DNA of 64,000 nucleotides from Pseudomonadota bacterium (GCA_018816735.1 JAHIVH010000120.1:1-64000); one strand, 5' to 3'; numbered from the stretch's first letter, positions 17,742 through 27,366 are shown. Notes: generated by a model not told the origin, from the sequence alone. Numbers and translations: made by a program.

Positions 17742-17780
17742 TTGAAACGAGATAATTGAAGAACACAGGGATGTAGAAAA

Positions 17781-19157
17781 GTGAACAGGATTCTTATTGT
17801 TGATGATGACCCTGCCATCTTGAAAGTATTGAAGGTGCGCCTTGAGGCAGATGGCTATCTGGTGACCGAAAAACAGAATGCAGACGAAGCGCTTTTTGCA
17901 AGCAAAAAAGAAATGTTTGACATGGCACTCCTCGACTATAAGCTGAATGGCGAAAGCGGGATTGAATTGATGGAAAAGCTTCTTAAAACGAATGCTGAAA
18001 TGCCGATTATTATTCTTACTGCTTATGGTACGATTGAGACAGCTGTTGAGGCCATGAAAAAAGGGGCATACAGTTACCTGACCAAACCCTTTGATGATAC
18101 AGAACTTATTCTCCAGGTCAATCATTGTCTTGAAAAAAGCAAGCTTGCTAAAGAAGTTAAAAAACTGCGGCGTATGGTAAATGACCAGTTCGGTTTTGAA
18201 AATATTATCGGAAAAGAGGGCAAAATGAAAAAAGTCCTCGAGCAGGTCTCCCAGGCTGCCTCGACAGATTCAACCGTCTATATTGAAGGCGAAAGCGGAA
18301 CAGGAAAAGAGTTGATCGCCAAAACGCTTCACGTGTCCAGTTCACGGAAAAACGGCCCCTTTATTGCCATCAACTGCGGTGCCATTCCTGAAAATCTTTT
18401 TGAAAGCGAACTTTTCGGTTATGAAAAAGGTGCTTTCACGGGCGCTGCAAAGAGTAAAAAAGGGTATTTTTCTCTTGCCAATGACGGGACATTTTTTTTA
18501 GATGAAATTTCTGAAATGCCGGTTTCCACACAGGTGAAGCTATTAAGGGTTCTCCAGGAAAATGAATTCTACCCTTTGGGTGGAAACACAAAAATTAAAT
18601 TAAGCGCGAGAATCATTGCCGCATCAAACACAAACCTGACTGAAGAAGTATCAAAGGGCCATTTCAGGGAAGATTTGTTTTACAGGATTCATGTCATCCC
18701 CATCAAGTTGCCGCCTCTCAGAGAAAGGCGGGAGAGTATTCCTCTGCTTGCAGAACATTTTATAAAAGATTTTAATAAAACCATGCAAAAAAATATCAAA
18801 GGTATCTCTTCCCAGGGGATGACCAAGCTTCTAAACTATACCTGGCCTGGAAATGTGAGAGAACTCAAAAATGTTATTGAATATTCAGTGGCCATGTCAC
18901 AATCTGATTTTATACCGGAAGACCTTCTCCTGACCACACAAAAATTTGAAAAAAAAGATGCCCAAAATGAGTCAGATAACCTGAAACCCTTAAAAGAGGC
19001 AAAACAGGATTTTGAAAAGGAATATCTGACACAACTTTTGAAACTTTCCAAAGGGAATATCAGTCAAGCCTCCAAGCTTGCGGGCAAATACAGGGCCGAT
19101 TTTTATGAGCTATTGAAAAAACATGCATTGAAGGCTGATGATTTCAGAGCCAATTGA
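17781..19157 (+). CDS. sigma-54-dependent response regulator, GlrR/NtrC family
   Basis: A GTG start gives 458 residues: a receiver domain (phospho-acceptor in MALLDYKLNG, near residue 53), an AAA+ domain with Walker A GESGTGKE, the sigma-54 contact loop GAFTGA and a Walker B-like FFLDEISEM, then a C-terminal Fis-type helix-turn-helix (GNISQASKLAGKYRADFY). It should activate RpoN promoters on phosphorylation by the kinase encoded 600 bases upstream. No matching sigma-54 promoter was found in the next 450 bases, so its targets are probably elsewhere. Confidence 0.92.
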   Translation: MNRILIVDDDPAILKVLKVRLEADGYLVTEKQNADEALFASKKEMFDMALLDYKLNGESGIELMEKLLKTNAEMPIIILTAYGTIETAVEAMKKGAYSYLTKPFDDTELILQVNHCLEKSKLAKEVKKLRRMVNDQFGFENIIGKEGKMKKVLEQVSQAASTDSTVYIEGESGTGKELIAKTLHVSSSRKNGPFIAINCGAIPENLFESELFGYEKGAFTGAAKSKKGYFSLANDGTFFLDEISEMPVSTQVKLLRVLQENEFYPLGGNTKIKLSARIIAASNTNLTEEVSKGHFREDLFYRIHVIPIKLPPLRERRESIPLLAEHFIKDFNKTMQKNIKGISSQGMTKLLNYTWPGNVRELKNVIEYSVAMSQSDFIPEDLLLTTQKFEKKDAQNESDNLKPLKEAKQDFEKEYLTQLLKLSKGNISQASKLAGKYRADFYELLKKHALKADDFRAN

Positions 19158-19558
19158 CAATGCCCTTGAAGGCGTTTCCATACATGGGATTTTTTTTATG
19201 AAAATCCTTAAAACAACCTGTCATTATTAAAATAGCCCTGACTGGATATTGCCTGTGGCATGTATTTGGGCACTCCTTGTGAAGGAAATTCCCTTCACAT
19301 CTTTATTGCATCTAAAAACAGCATGTTGGAAAGCAACAGGCAAAAGGCACATCTGAGGCTGTAGGTATTGGCCTTCATTTAAACCATATGGACGAATGGT
19401 AATAAGAAAGGATGATTTTAAATAAATAATAATAAAATTGAGTATATATAAAATATTCCCGGCTCATGGCACAGGATGTGAATTACTATAAATCGCTAAT
19501 TTATCCCCCCCACCCTGTGTTTTGCCGGAGTGATACCTGTCATTCCCGGTAATTTTCA
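19158..19558. other. intergenic region, no gene seen
   Basis: No convincing gene is present. A short hairpin, GTGAAGG with CCTTCAC around six bases (19279-19298), is the only strong structure apart from the longer repeat described next. I looked for TGGCAC-N5-TTGCA promoters and found only a spacing-defective look-alike near 19255. Confidence 0.5.
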
Positions 19559-19612
19559 GGTTGAGCTGAGTTCTCACCCTTTAAGAACGCCTTCTTAATG
19601 CTCAGCTCAACC
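19559..19612. repeat. 12-bp perfect inverted repeat
   Basis: GGTTGAGCTGAG and CTCAGCTCAACC are separated by 30 bases and followed on the plus strand by a short T-rich stretch. It lies between the ends of the convergent activator and symporter genes, 14 bases from the symporter stop, so it may work as a bidirectional terminator. The loop is long for a standard one. Confidence 0.45.
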
Positions 19613-19625
19613 CGTTTTATTCAAA

Positions 19626-21110
19626 TTATCCTGTAGCAACTGCTGTGATAGGCATTCCCATTAATGGCCAGATAACAAGCACAAAAATACCTGTGACAAC
19701 AAGGAGAAGAATGCTTGCCGGAATACCGTACAAGAAAAATTCTCCAGGTGTAAACTGTTTTGAATCATACGCAATGGCATTTGGCGCAGCACCTACAAGC
19801 AGAAGGAAGGGCATACCTGCTGCAACCAGGGATGCGAATAAAATCACTTCCTGCGCAACTCCCAGATACGGACAAAGGAGCAATGCAACCGGTAGAACGA
19901 TGGCAATTGCCGCCACGTTCATGATAAAGTTGGTCATCATAAGTACAAAAAAGGTGATGGCAATAACAAATATAAACCAGTGGGCATTCTGGAAGAGCGT
20001 AATGAAATTTACCGCCATCCATTTGGCTGCGCCAGTGTCGTAGAGACAGATACCAATACTCATTGCACCTGCGAAAAGCAGAATGATATTCCAGGGAATG
20101 GCTTCAAGATCATCAAGATCAAGAATGTTTACGATAAAGAAAAGAATCGTTGAGACCAGGATAACCGCTGTTTTATGGAACGGTTTTAAAATCGGGAAAA
20201 ACTGCCTTGAGGCAAGAAAGAAAATACATGCGCCGATGATAATGGCTGCTATAATTTCCTGTTTGGATATGGGCCCCTGTTCTTCAGCCAGTTTCTTCGC
20301 TTTTTCCCTCAAACCGGGAATAACCTTTTTTTCAGGTTTCAGCATAACCATGAACAAGCCCCAGAGGAGAAATACCATTGTCCATCCAATGGGGGCCATG
20401 TAATAGGACAGCTCGAAAAAGGAGACGGTTTTTCCGGCCACTTCATTGAAAAAACCCACGGCAACAGCACCACGGGCAGCCCCGAGAAGTGTGATGATAC
20501 TTCCGGCACCTGCCACATAAGCCATTCCGATAAAAAGGCCTTTTCCGAATTTGGTGGGTTTGTTGCCTTCACCATAAAGCTCATTAACGACAAGGAGCAA
20601 GGGGTATATCGTGGCAGCAACCGCTGTGTGGGCCATAATGTGGGTCAGGAGTGCGGTCACTACAAAGCACCCCAGGTAGATCATACTTGTTCGCTCGCCC
20701 ACAATATTCAGCATTTTATAGGCCAGGCGTTGTGTCAAGCCTGTTTTGGTGAATACGAGTCCGATGACAATGGAACCAAAAATAAACATAACGGATGGGT
20801 CCATAAAATCATGGAAAGCATCTTCTGCTGATCGAATCAGGAAAAGTACTTGCAGGACCCCAATCAGGATACTTGTAACCCCTATGGGGACAACTTCGAA
20901 CACCCACCATATACCTGCCAGGCAGAAAACAGCAATCGCCCCCTTTGCCTGGGGCGTGAGGGAAAACTTTTCACCCATGGGGTCCACAGCATCTCCCCAT
21001 TGCGGTGAATAATAAATAAGTGCAAAGAGGAAAATTCCCAAAAACATAAAACCAAATCTTTTCCAGTCTATTCCGGATTCAGTTGATATTGATAACGCAT
21101 CTGTAGTCAT
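19626..21110 (-). CDS. SLC13/DASS-family sodium-coupled anion symporter
   Basis: The start at 21110 has GAGGAG upstream and gives 494 residues; a longer frame would overlap the next gene. The protein has about eleven membrane segments and SLC13 signatures: GIWWVFEVVPIGVTSILIG early, a central cytoplasmic region, and NFIMNVAAIAIVLPVALLL late. These carriers import dicarboxylates or sulfate with sodium. The substrate cannot be fixed from the sequence; sulfate and C4-dicarboxylates are both reasonable in an anaerobe. A single-domain response regulator gene lies 44 bases upstream. Confidence 0.88.
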   Translation of the reverse strand: MTTDALSISTESGIDWKRFGFMFLGIFLFALIYYSPQWGDAVDPMGEKFSLTPQAKGAIAVFCLAGIWWVFEVVPIGVTSILIGVLQVLFLIRSAEDAFHDFMDPSVMFIFGSIVIGLVFTKTGLTQRLAYKMLNIVGERTSMIYLGCFVVTALLTHIMAHTAVAATIYPLLLVVNELYGEGNKPTKFGKGLFIGMAYVAGAGSIITLLGAARGAVAVGFFNEVAGKTVSFFELSYYMAPIGWTMVFLLWGLFMVMLKPEKKVIPGLREKAKKLAEEQGPISKQEIIAAIIIGACIFFLASRQFFPILKPFHKTAVILVSTILFFIVNILDLDDLEAIPWNIILLFAGAMSIGICLYDTGAAKWMAVNFITLFQNAHWFIFVIAITFFVLMMTNFIMNVAAIAIVLPVALLLCPYLGVAQEVILFASLVAAGMPFLLLVGAAPNAIAYDSKQFTPGEFFLYGIPASILLLVVTGIFVLVIWPLMGMPITAVATG

Positions 21111-21154
21111 TTTTTTTACACTCCTCGAATATTTGCAAGCGCTCTCTAAAGAGG

Positions 21155-21583
21155 TTACCAACCTTTATGCGCCACAATTTTTGAAATTTCAGCCTGACGA
21201 ATTCGCTCATCGTGCTCTGCCTTTATCGTTTTTGCCGCATGTATTTTTTCTGCCAGATCATCCGCAGACGCAGGCTTTAATAAAAAGTCATACGCTCCCA
21301 GTTTCATTCCTTCTATGGCATTTTCAACTGTTGCCGCCCCTGTCAGCATGATGACCTGTAGGAGCGGATTAATGTCCTTGATCTGCCTCAGGGCCTCAGT
21401 CCCTGTCATTTCAGGCATCATCACGTCAAGAACGATAACATCGAAGTCGACTTTACCAATGATTTCAAGTGCTTTTTTGCCTGAATAGGCTATGGTCACA
21501 TTGAAATCCCTGATTTTGAGCCGCTCCCCCATTGCATCGACAAAATCTTTTTCATCATCAACTAGTAAAACTTTTGTTTTCAT
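21155..21583 (-). CDS. single-domain response regulator
   Basis: The 142-residue receiver protein has LLVDDEKDF at the start, phospho-acceptor Asp in VIVLDVMMPEMTG, the Thr/Ala of MLTGAATVE and the Lys of FLLKPAS. There is no output domain; the C-terminal 20 residues are a charged tail. The ATG at 21583 has GGAGGAT five bases upstream. It lies between the SLC13 gene and a degenerate kinase gene, so it may be part of a phosphorelay that adjusts transport. Confidence 0.88.
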   Translation of the reverse strand: MKTKVLLVDDEKDFVDAMGERLKIRDFNVTIAYSGKKALEIIGKVDFDVIVLDVMMPEMTGTEALRQIKDINPLLQVIMLTGAATVENAIEGMKLGAYDFLLKPASADDLAEKIHAAKTIKAEHDERIRQAEISKIVAHKGW

Positions 21584-21820
21584 CTGATCCTCCATTTAAT
21601 TTTTTTATTTATTCTGTCGGAGGCTTTAAACGGATCTTGTTTTAAAGCTCCGGCTCTTATCGCAATTCATTGAGAATAAATGGACTATCATATGGATTTA
21701 TAGAAAACAATATGGAACTGATTGATGGTGGAAAATGTGCACACCTGACCGGAGAGTTTGCACTTCCTTTTAATCAAAATTCAGGTAGGCAGGGGATGGT
21801 TGAACCGGAAATTTTTATCA

Positions 21821-22477
21821 TCAGGTATTGAAACGTAAAATGATACCATGGGTATCCTTGTCTGCAGTGGCGCATCCATTGATCCTTTTTAAGGTGTCTT
21901 GAAGGCAGGCCCACTGTTCTGAGACTTGTATTCTGTTTGGCAGATCCGCATCCGGGGATTTATCCTTGCAGATGATTTTTACTTCAACCGTCTGATCTGA
22001 TTTTTCCGGTGTAATTTGCATGCTGCTTCCGGATGAAAGCTGGCTCATCAAGGTGTCTATCGCAGATAAAAGGGCAATCTCAAATTTGACCGCACTTGTT
22101 TTGAGGGTTGCCGGAACATCCGGTTTGTCCACGTGAATAGTTATATTGCAATTTTTTAATTTTCGATGGATCAGTTTGATAATCATGTGGCTTGTTTGAA
22201 AAATATCCACATCCTTTTCATCATGATCCGGCGTGTGGGCGAATTCATTGAGGCTTGACGTCAGTTCCGATCCTCTTACGGTTTGACCCTTGATGGTGGA
22301 AAGGCATTTTTGAAATTTTTCAATGAACGGGAGCTCAGCGCCTTTATTCATAAGAAGAATATCCTCCATGAGCCCTCCGGTTTCCTTGATAATGGCAAAG
22401 ATATTCTGAAGGTCATGGGTAACGCCTGCAGTGACCTTACCAAAAAAACGGGTTTCATCGGATATTTTTTCTGTCAC
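21821..22477 (-). CDS. degenerate histidine kinase-like phosphotransfer protein
   Basis: The 218-residue protein keeps a good H-box (GKVTAGVTHDLQNIFAIIKE, His about 20). Its C-terminal part follows the outline of a kinase ATP-binding domain but lacks the N-box Asn (ALLSAIDTLM where 'LVNAIDAM' is usual) and the DxGxG and GxGLGL motifs. It could be a dimerising phosphotransfer protein in the manner of Spo0B rather than an ATP-dependent kinase. It has single-domain response regulators on both sides. Soluble; no membrane segment. Confidence 0.7.
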   Translation of the reverse strand: MTEKISDETRFFGKVTAGVTHDLQNIFAIIKETGGLMEDILLMNKGAELPFIEKFQKCLSTIKGQTVRGSELTSSLNEFAHTPDHDEKDVDIFQTSHMIIKLIHRKLKNCNITIHVDKPDVPATLKTSAVKFEIALLSAIDTLMSQLSSGSSMQITPEKSDQTVEVKIICKDKSPDADLPNRIQVSEQWACLQDTLKRINGCATADKDTHGIILRFNT

Positions 22478-22491
22478 GGGGCATCTCCCTT

Positions 22492-22857
22492 TTATTTGTG
22501 TATGGCACCTAAGACTTTTTCAATGAATTCATCAATTTTCAGCGGTTTTATCAGATAATCATGCGCACCCATTTTTTTGCCTTCTTCACCATCTTTTGTC
22601 GAGCCCTGACCTGTTAAAAGGATCACCGGCAGATCTTTTTTGATTTTTTTAATGCTTTTTAATGTTTCAATGCCGCTTAAACCCGGCATTTTCAAATCAA
22701 GTATCACCACATCAAACTCTTTATCCTTCACCAGCTTAATTCCTTTTTCGCCATCACTTGCCAGTTCAGTTTCAAAGCCTCTTATTTCAAGCCTTTCCGC
22801 AAGTGTTTCCGAAAAATCTGTCTCATCATCTATCAGTAATATTCTGGTTCCTTTCAT
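22492..22857 (-). CDS. single-domain response regulator
   Basis: The 121-residue CheY-like receiver has ILLIDDETDF, phospho-acceptor in VVILDLKMPGLSG, the Thr of LLTGQG and the Lys of YLIKPLK. No output domain. It lies 14 bases before the degenerate kinase gene and close in sequence to the other receiver in this cluster, which suggests a duplicated receiver pair served by one phosphotransfer protein. Confidence 0.88.
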   Translation of the reverse strand: MKGTRILLIDDETDFSETLAERLEIRGFETELASDGEKGIKLVKDKEFDVVILDLKMPGLSGIETLKSIKKIKKDLPVILLTGQGSTKDGEEGKKMGAHDYLIKPLKIDEFIEKVLGAIHK

Positions 22858-23187
22858 GTTCAGATCTCCAATTTTTTTCTGGTATCCTTAATGATAAATA
22901 TCTTGAAAAGGTGTGTTTTATTCCTATGCAATCTGATTCTAAACGATTTATTTCTGTAACATAATGCAATCCTGTTGTACATTGATTTGTTTGAAAGAAA
23001 AAGAGTTGGCCAGACAGGCCATATATGGTAATTTATCGAATTTTATCGGCATATTGTATTTGCACTGAGTCCGCGTTGATGCTATTGTGATAAGCAAATC
23101 AATTTCAACATGTGTTTTCAGAATTGGGTAAAACATGCAAGTCGCATAAGAAAAAAACGTTATTACGGTAATTTATCAGGAAAGCCT
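22858..23187. other. divergent intergenic region
   Basis: This AT-rich region lies between the divergent receiver and EIIA genes and should contain both promoters. A short inverted repeat TGGCC-N5-GGCCA near 23010 is visible. No gene is evident; open frames here are short and lack motifs. Confidence 0.4.
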
Positions 23188-23658
23188 ATGAGAATATGGA
23201 AACTGATTGAAACAAAAGATATTTTTTTAAACATGACGATTCCTGACAAGGATGCGATCATTCGCTATATAGCAGAAACCTGCAAAAACCATGGCATTGT
23301 TGCGGATCAGGAATTGCTTTATCAAGGCCTTCAGCAGCGGGAACAGACCATGAGCACCGGTATCGGGAACGGAATTGCCATTCCCCATACGACCAATCCG
23401 GAAGCCAGCCAACCAACGGTGATATTTATTCATCTAAAGAAACCTGTTGATTTCGAATCGATCGATAACCGCCCTGTGGATATTATCGTCGCGATTGTTA
23501 TACCAGATGAACAAATCAACCTGCATCTTCAGATACTGGCCCGCATTTCAAGACTGTGCAGCAAACCGGATTTTCTTGAATCCATAAGATGTGCCAACAG
23601 TCCGGAATCTCTCCATGATATCATCAGGGAAATGGAAGAAAAGCTGGTTAATTATTAG
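23188..23658 (+). CDS. PTS EIIA domain protein, PtsN (EIIA-Ntr) type
   Basis: The start at 23188 has AGGAA seven bases upstream and gives 156 residues. The EIIA phospho-His is in GIAIPHTTNP (His about 67), after the family segment LLYQGLQQREQTMSTGIGNG. A lone EIIA of this type is usually regulatory (PtsN): in other bacteria it controls potassium or nitrogen functions by protein contact. No sugar permease is nearby. It lies 23 bases before a PII-like gene, and a cation antiporter gene follows, which favours a regulatory role. Confidence 0.85.
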   Translation: MRIWKLIETKDIFLNMTIPDKDAIIRYIAETCKNHGIVADQELLYQGLQQREQTMSTGIGNGIAIPHTTNPEASQPTVIFIHLKKPVDFESIDNRPVDIIVAIVIPDEQINLHLQILARISRLCSKPDFLESIRCANSPESLHDIIREMEEKLVNY

Positions 23659-23681
23659 AAACTGAAAAGTGGAAAATAGTC

Positions 23682-24017
23682 GTGTACCTATTGTTTACAG
23701 TGCTAAATAATGAAGACCTTTTAGATACCATCCTTACCGGATGGATCGACATGGGCATTACGGATTCAACAGTAATAGAAACCACCGATGCTCTCCAGCT
23801 TATCAGTCATCATATTCCAATTTTTGCGGGATTCAGAATTCTTACAAGCGGTGGTGTTCGGCACAACAAAACGCTTATGACTGTTATTGACGATGAATTC
23901 CTTGTTGACGGTGCCATAGATTATCTGAAAAAGGTATGCCAGGAAACGGGGAAGACCAATCAGGGAAAATATTTTGTTGTACCGCTTTCAAAATCAGGTC
24001 TTTTAGGACGGCTGTGA
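23682..24017 (+). CDS. PII-like small protein
   Basis: The 111-residue protein starts with GTG and has the alternating beta-alpha-beta layout of a ferredoxin-like PII-superfamily subunit (MYLLFTVLNNEDLLDTIL; then RILTSGGVRHNKTLMTVIDD; then a final strand KYFVVPLSKSGLLGR). It lacks the canonical T-loop Tyr motif. Such proteins often sit next to a transporter that they regulate. Here the partner candidates are the EIIA gene upstream and the antiporter gene, which converges two bases away. The family assignment is structural inference. Confidence 0.6.
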   Translation: MYLLFTVLNNEDLLDTILTGWIDMGITDSTVIETTDALQLISHHIPIFAGFRILTSGGVRHNKTLMTVIDDEFLVDGAIDYLKKVCQETGKTNQGKYFVVPLSKSGLLGRL

Positions 24018-24018
24018 G

Positions 24019-25230
24019 TCAGGCATCAGACCGGATTGCCTGTTCTCTGAACAGGCGGTGAATCAGGTTGGTACTGATTAGGTCATTGATGACAATGGTA
24101 AAAAGAGCTACCGATACAATTGTTTGGGATATCCCCCAGGGAAACCCCTGTTGAAAATCAAAAATAATGGCCAGAGACAGTCCGCCCTGATCAAGCAGGC
24201 CGAACCCAATCGATTTCGGCTGGGTTTTAAATTTGGGTATGATCCATGTGATCAGGATGCCGCCTGAAAACTTCGCTGCCATACGGAAAAAAAAGTAACC
24301 TGAAGCCATGAGCAATACCCATGAGTTAATGATGGTCCAGCTTGCACCTAAAAATACACAGAGCAGAAGGTATAAGGGTTTTTCGATACTCATGAGCAGG
24401 TTGAAAATTTTTTCTTTTTCCATGGAAATGTTGACCAGAGCGAAACCGAATATGAAATTGATGACAAGTGGTGAAAAATGAAGCATGGACGCTGCCCCAC
24501 TGGTAAGGATGGCCATGCCAACGATGGCGATTGACAGCTCATCGGTATTCAGGCGCTGGGCCAGAAAAAAATTATAAAGAAGCAGCAAAAAAATCAATGC
24601 GGCAACAATGATCGTCAATTCAACTGTGAATCGGGATGTCATGAAGACATCTGCCACAATCGGATGTCTGAAAAAATAGGCAAAACTCAAAATGGAAAGC
24701 GCAATGCCCGAGTCGATGCTGGACATGAATCTTAAAAGCCTTATCATATCGTGACGTCTTGAAATCGTATCTCTTGCCAAAAGCGCTATCCCTGTGGGGG
24801 CGCTGCATACTGCAGCAGCAGCCATCATCAGTGTGATGGCCGGCAGTTTCTGATTATTATCCCTGATAAGAAAAGAGAGCATGAAAAACACGGCAGGGAT
24901 GACATAAATGAATGTCAGTGCCGCCTCAATGAAAGTGGCCTGAAAAAAATGGCGGGGAAATCGCCTGAGTTTGGCCATTTCAAACTGAAAACCAAAAAGA
25001 AGGCCAATCCATCCCAGAACAAGTGCCATGAGCGGTTCAAGGCCTTTTAAGGTGTTGATGTCGAGAAGGTTCAGAAAATTGGGGCCTAAAAGTAACCCCA
25101 GGAAAAGAAATTCGATGCCTGTAAGATAAAATTTTCTGGAAAAAAGCGGCATTTTAAATCCCCTGAACGTCAGGTGATAACCACTCATGGCCAGAAAAAT
25201 AATGATCAGGAATACAAAGAAAAATTTCAT
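24019..25230 (-). CDS. cation:proton antiporter, CPA2-like
   Basis: The 403-residue membrane protein has about twelve hydrophobic segments typical of Na+/H+ exchanger domains, with a helix-breaking, negatively charged core (FMSSIDSGIALSILS) and a conserved LLDQGGLSLAIIF segment. There is no C-terminal TrkA domain. The first segments (IEFLFLGLLLGPNFLNLLD) match the exchanger N-terminus. The ion cannot be deduced. It ends two bases from the convergent PII-like gene. Confidence 0.82.
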   Translation of the reverse strand: MKFFFVFLIIIFLAMSGYHLTFRGFKMPLFSRKFYLTGIEFLFLGLLLGPNFLNLLDINTLKGLEPLMALVLGWIGLLFGFQFEMAKLRRFPRHFFQATFIEAALTFIYVIPAVFFMLSFLIRDNNQKLPAITLMMAAAAVCSAPTGIALLARDTISRRHDMIRLLRFMSSIDSGIALSILSFAYFFRHPIVADVFMTSRFTVELTIIVAALIFLLLLYNFFLAQRLNTDELSIAIVGMAILTSGAASMLHFSPLVINFIFGFALVNISMEKEKIFNLLMSIEKPLYLLLCVFLGASWTIINSWVLLMASGYFFFRMAAKFSGGILITWIIPKFKTQPKSIGFGLLDQGGLSLAIIFDFQQGFPWGISQTIVSVALFTIVINDLISTNLIHRLFREQAIRSDA

Positions 25231-25249
25231 ATATGTCTTTCTTTGAAGG

Positions 25250-27097
25250 TCAGAGCATTTTTATCACTTCATCCAGAAAACGGCTCTGCCTGGAATACTG
25301 ACCCCTTCTGAATTCTGCACAGCAAAGATAGAGGTACATCTCCGCCCGTGTCATGGCAACATACATCAGTCGTCTTTCTTCCTGAAGTTCTGATTCGTTT
25401 TCCATGGACCGCCAGTGCGGGAAGATGTTTTCCTCACATCCCGTCACAAATACGACGGTATATTCAAGGCCTTTGCTTGCATGGACGGTTGAAAGGCTGA
25501 CCCCGGTTTCTTTTTCTTCTTCGTCCTCTTTATCCTCTTTTATCAGTGATGCATCTTCCAGGTAATCGCCAATATTGTCGTGAAGAGACGCTGAATAAAT
25601 CAGTTGTTCAAGATTTTCCATTCTGCTGGTGAAATCCATTTTATCTTCTTTTGAAGCGGTTTTGAGGTACTGCTCATAATTGAAAGTATAAAGGATTTCA
25701 TTTATGGCCTGCTTGGGCGGCATATCCCTCATCATGTCAAGATTTTCAATGAGAAATTTCAATTCCTTATGGACTTTTGGGGTAAGAATCCGTTCTCCGA
25801 TAATTTTACGGACAGCATCCTGAAGGCTCATATCCCCTGTCCGGACACTTTTGATTCTGGAAAGCATGGATGGCCCCACCCCTCTCCTCGGGACATTGAT
25901 GATACGCTCAAAGGCCACATCATCCTTTGGAAAGAAAGCTGCTGAAAGATAGCAGTTCACATCAATGACTTCCTTTCTTTCAAAAAATCCCTTTGCACCT
26001 TTCATGATATAAGGAACCTTGTAAGCCCTGAATGTTTTTTCAAACGACAGGGACAGGGCCTTGGTCCGGTAAATGACCGCCATGTTTTCATAAGGAATAC
26101 CCATGGTGTTCAACGAAATGGCTTTTCTGGCCACAAAAGATGCTTCTTCAGATTCGTTATAGAAGGAATAATGCTCGATCACGCCCCCTTTTTTTCCTGA
26201 AAAACATTTTTTTTTCATCCGCTGACTGTTGTGATCGATCAGCGCATTTGCCACCTGGACAATTTCATCTGCGGATCTGTAGTTTTCTTCGAGTCTGAAA
26301 ATTCGGGCGTTTTCAAATGTTTCTTCAAATGACAGGAAGTGACTGACATTGCTGCCCCTGAAACCATATACCGCCTGCCAGTCGTCACCCACACAGAACA
26401 GGTTCCCGTTTTTCAGGAAAAGCCGTGTGAGTTCTTCCTGAAGGTTGTTTGTGTCCTGGTATTCATCCACCAGAATGTATTGAAAATAATCCTTGTAGTG
26501 TTTTCGGATGTCTTCATGATCCCGGAGAATGTTTCGGGTCAGAAGAAGAATATTGTCAAAATCCACGGCATTCTGTTCTTTCAGCATGGATTCATAGTGA
26601 TGGAATATATCCTTGATCATAAAGCGCGTGGCACGGACATGATTATCGAAATACGTATCTGGATCTCCGGAATTTTTTGCCTTTGAAATATCCGAGATAA
26701 TGGCGCCTGTGTATTTTTTGTCAATATCGAGATTGGCCATAATCTCTTTGATGATTTTGGTCTGGTGATATTGGCTCAAGATTTGTAAAGGGTGGGAAAG
26801 TCCTGCAAGCTGACAATGGGATTTAAGGATTTTGAAACAGGCGCCATGATATGTTCTGACCCAGGGAAAATGATTGAGAGACATACGGGTCAAGTCAACG
26901 AGTCGGTTTCTCATTTCTTCTGCTGCTTTGTTTGTAAACGTAATGGCCAGTATCCGTTCAGGGTCAAACCCTTTTGACAGAAGATAGGTTATTTTTGCTG
27001 TAAGTGTTCGGGTTTTTCCTGAACCCGCACCTGCCACCACAAGCGCAGGGGTACCCATATGTTCTACGGCAATTTTCTGTTGAGGGGAAAGTTGCAT
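25250..27097 (-). CDS. UvrD/Rep-family ATP-dependent DNA helicase
   Basis: The 615-residue superfamily 1A helicase has Walker A AGAGSGKT (residue about 23), motif Ia TFTNKAAEEM, motif II VDEYQDTN, motif III GDDWQAVYGFRG, motif IV near FRLEENYRS, motif V STVHASKGLEYTVVFV and motif VI EERRLMYVAMTRA. It is shorter than typical UvrD/PcrA (about 720) because the C-terminal tail is absent; a Rep-like or repair role is possible. It starts ATG at 27097 with a weak ribosome binding site (GGAAT). Confidence 0.92.
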   Translation of the reverse strand: MQLSPQQKIAVEHMGTPALVVAGAGSGKTRTLTAKITYLLSKGFDPERILAITFTNKAAEEMRNRLVDLTRMSLNHFPWVRTYHGACFKILKSHCQLAGLSHPLQILSQYHQTKIIKEIMANLDIDKKYTGAIISDISKAKNSGDPDTYFDNHVRATRFMIKDIFHHYESMLKEQNAVDFDNILLLTRNILRDHEDIRKHYKDYFQYILVDEYQDTNNLQEELTRLFLKNGNLFCVGDDWQAVYGFRGSNVSHFLSFEETFENARIFRLEENYRSADEIVQVANALIDHNSQRMKKKCFSGKKGGVIEHYSFYNESEEASFVARKAISLNTMGIPYENMAVIYRTKALSLSFEKTFRAYKVPYIMKGAKGFFERKEVIDVNCYLSAAFFPKDDVAFERIINVPRRGVGPSMLSRIKSVRTGDMSLQDAVRKIIGERILTPKVHKELKFLIENLDMMRDMPPKQAINEILYTFNYEQYLKTASKEDKMDFTSRMENLEQLIYSASLHDNIGDYLEDASLIKEDKEDEEEKETGVSLSTVHASKGLEYTVVFVTGCEENIFPHWRSMENESELQEERRLMYVAMTRAEMYLYLCCAEFRRGQYSRQSRFLDEVIKML

Positions 27098-27366
27098 GAT
27101 ATTCCTTTGATGATTACACGTCTAAAAGTTACCTAAAAAAAGCTCTGCCTTTTATAACACCATCTTTTAATTTTGCATCTAATTTTTAAAAATGGAAGTG
27201 TTGAATGAGGGAATTGATTGGTATAAAATATAATAATATTAAATAATTATATTACGTATGCACAGATATTAAAACATAACCACAATTACGTTTCACCTTC
27301 AACCGGATGAGGTTTTTAAAAACGTATATTATAGGGTCAGCTATATCGGAATGACGTCCAGAGGGA

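Noticed and set aside
19240..19275. Possible sigma-54 promoter after the GlrR-like activator gene
   Set aside because: TGGCAT is present but the downstream GC is shifted by one base, so the strict spacing is not met.
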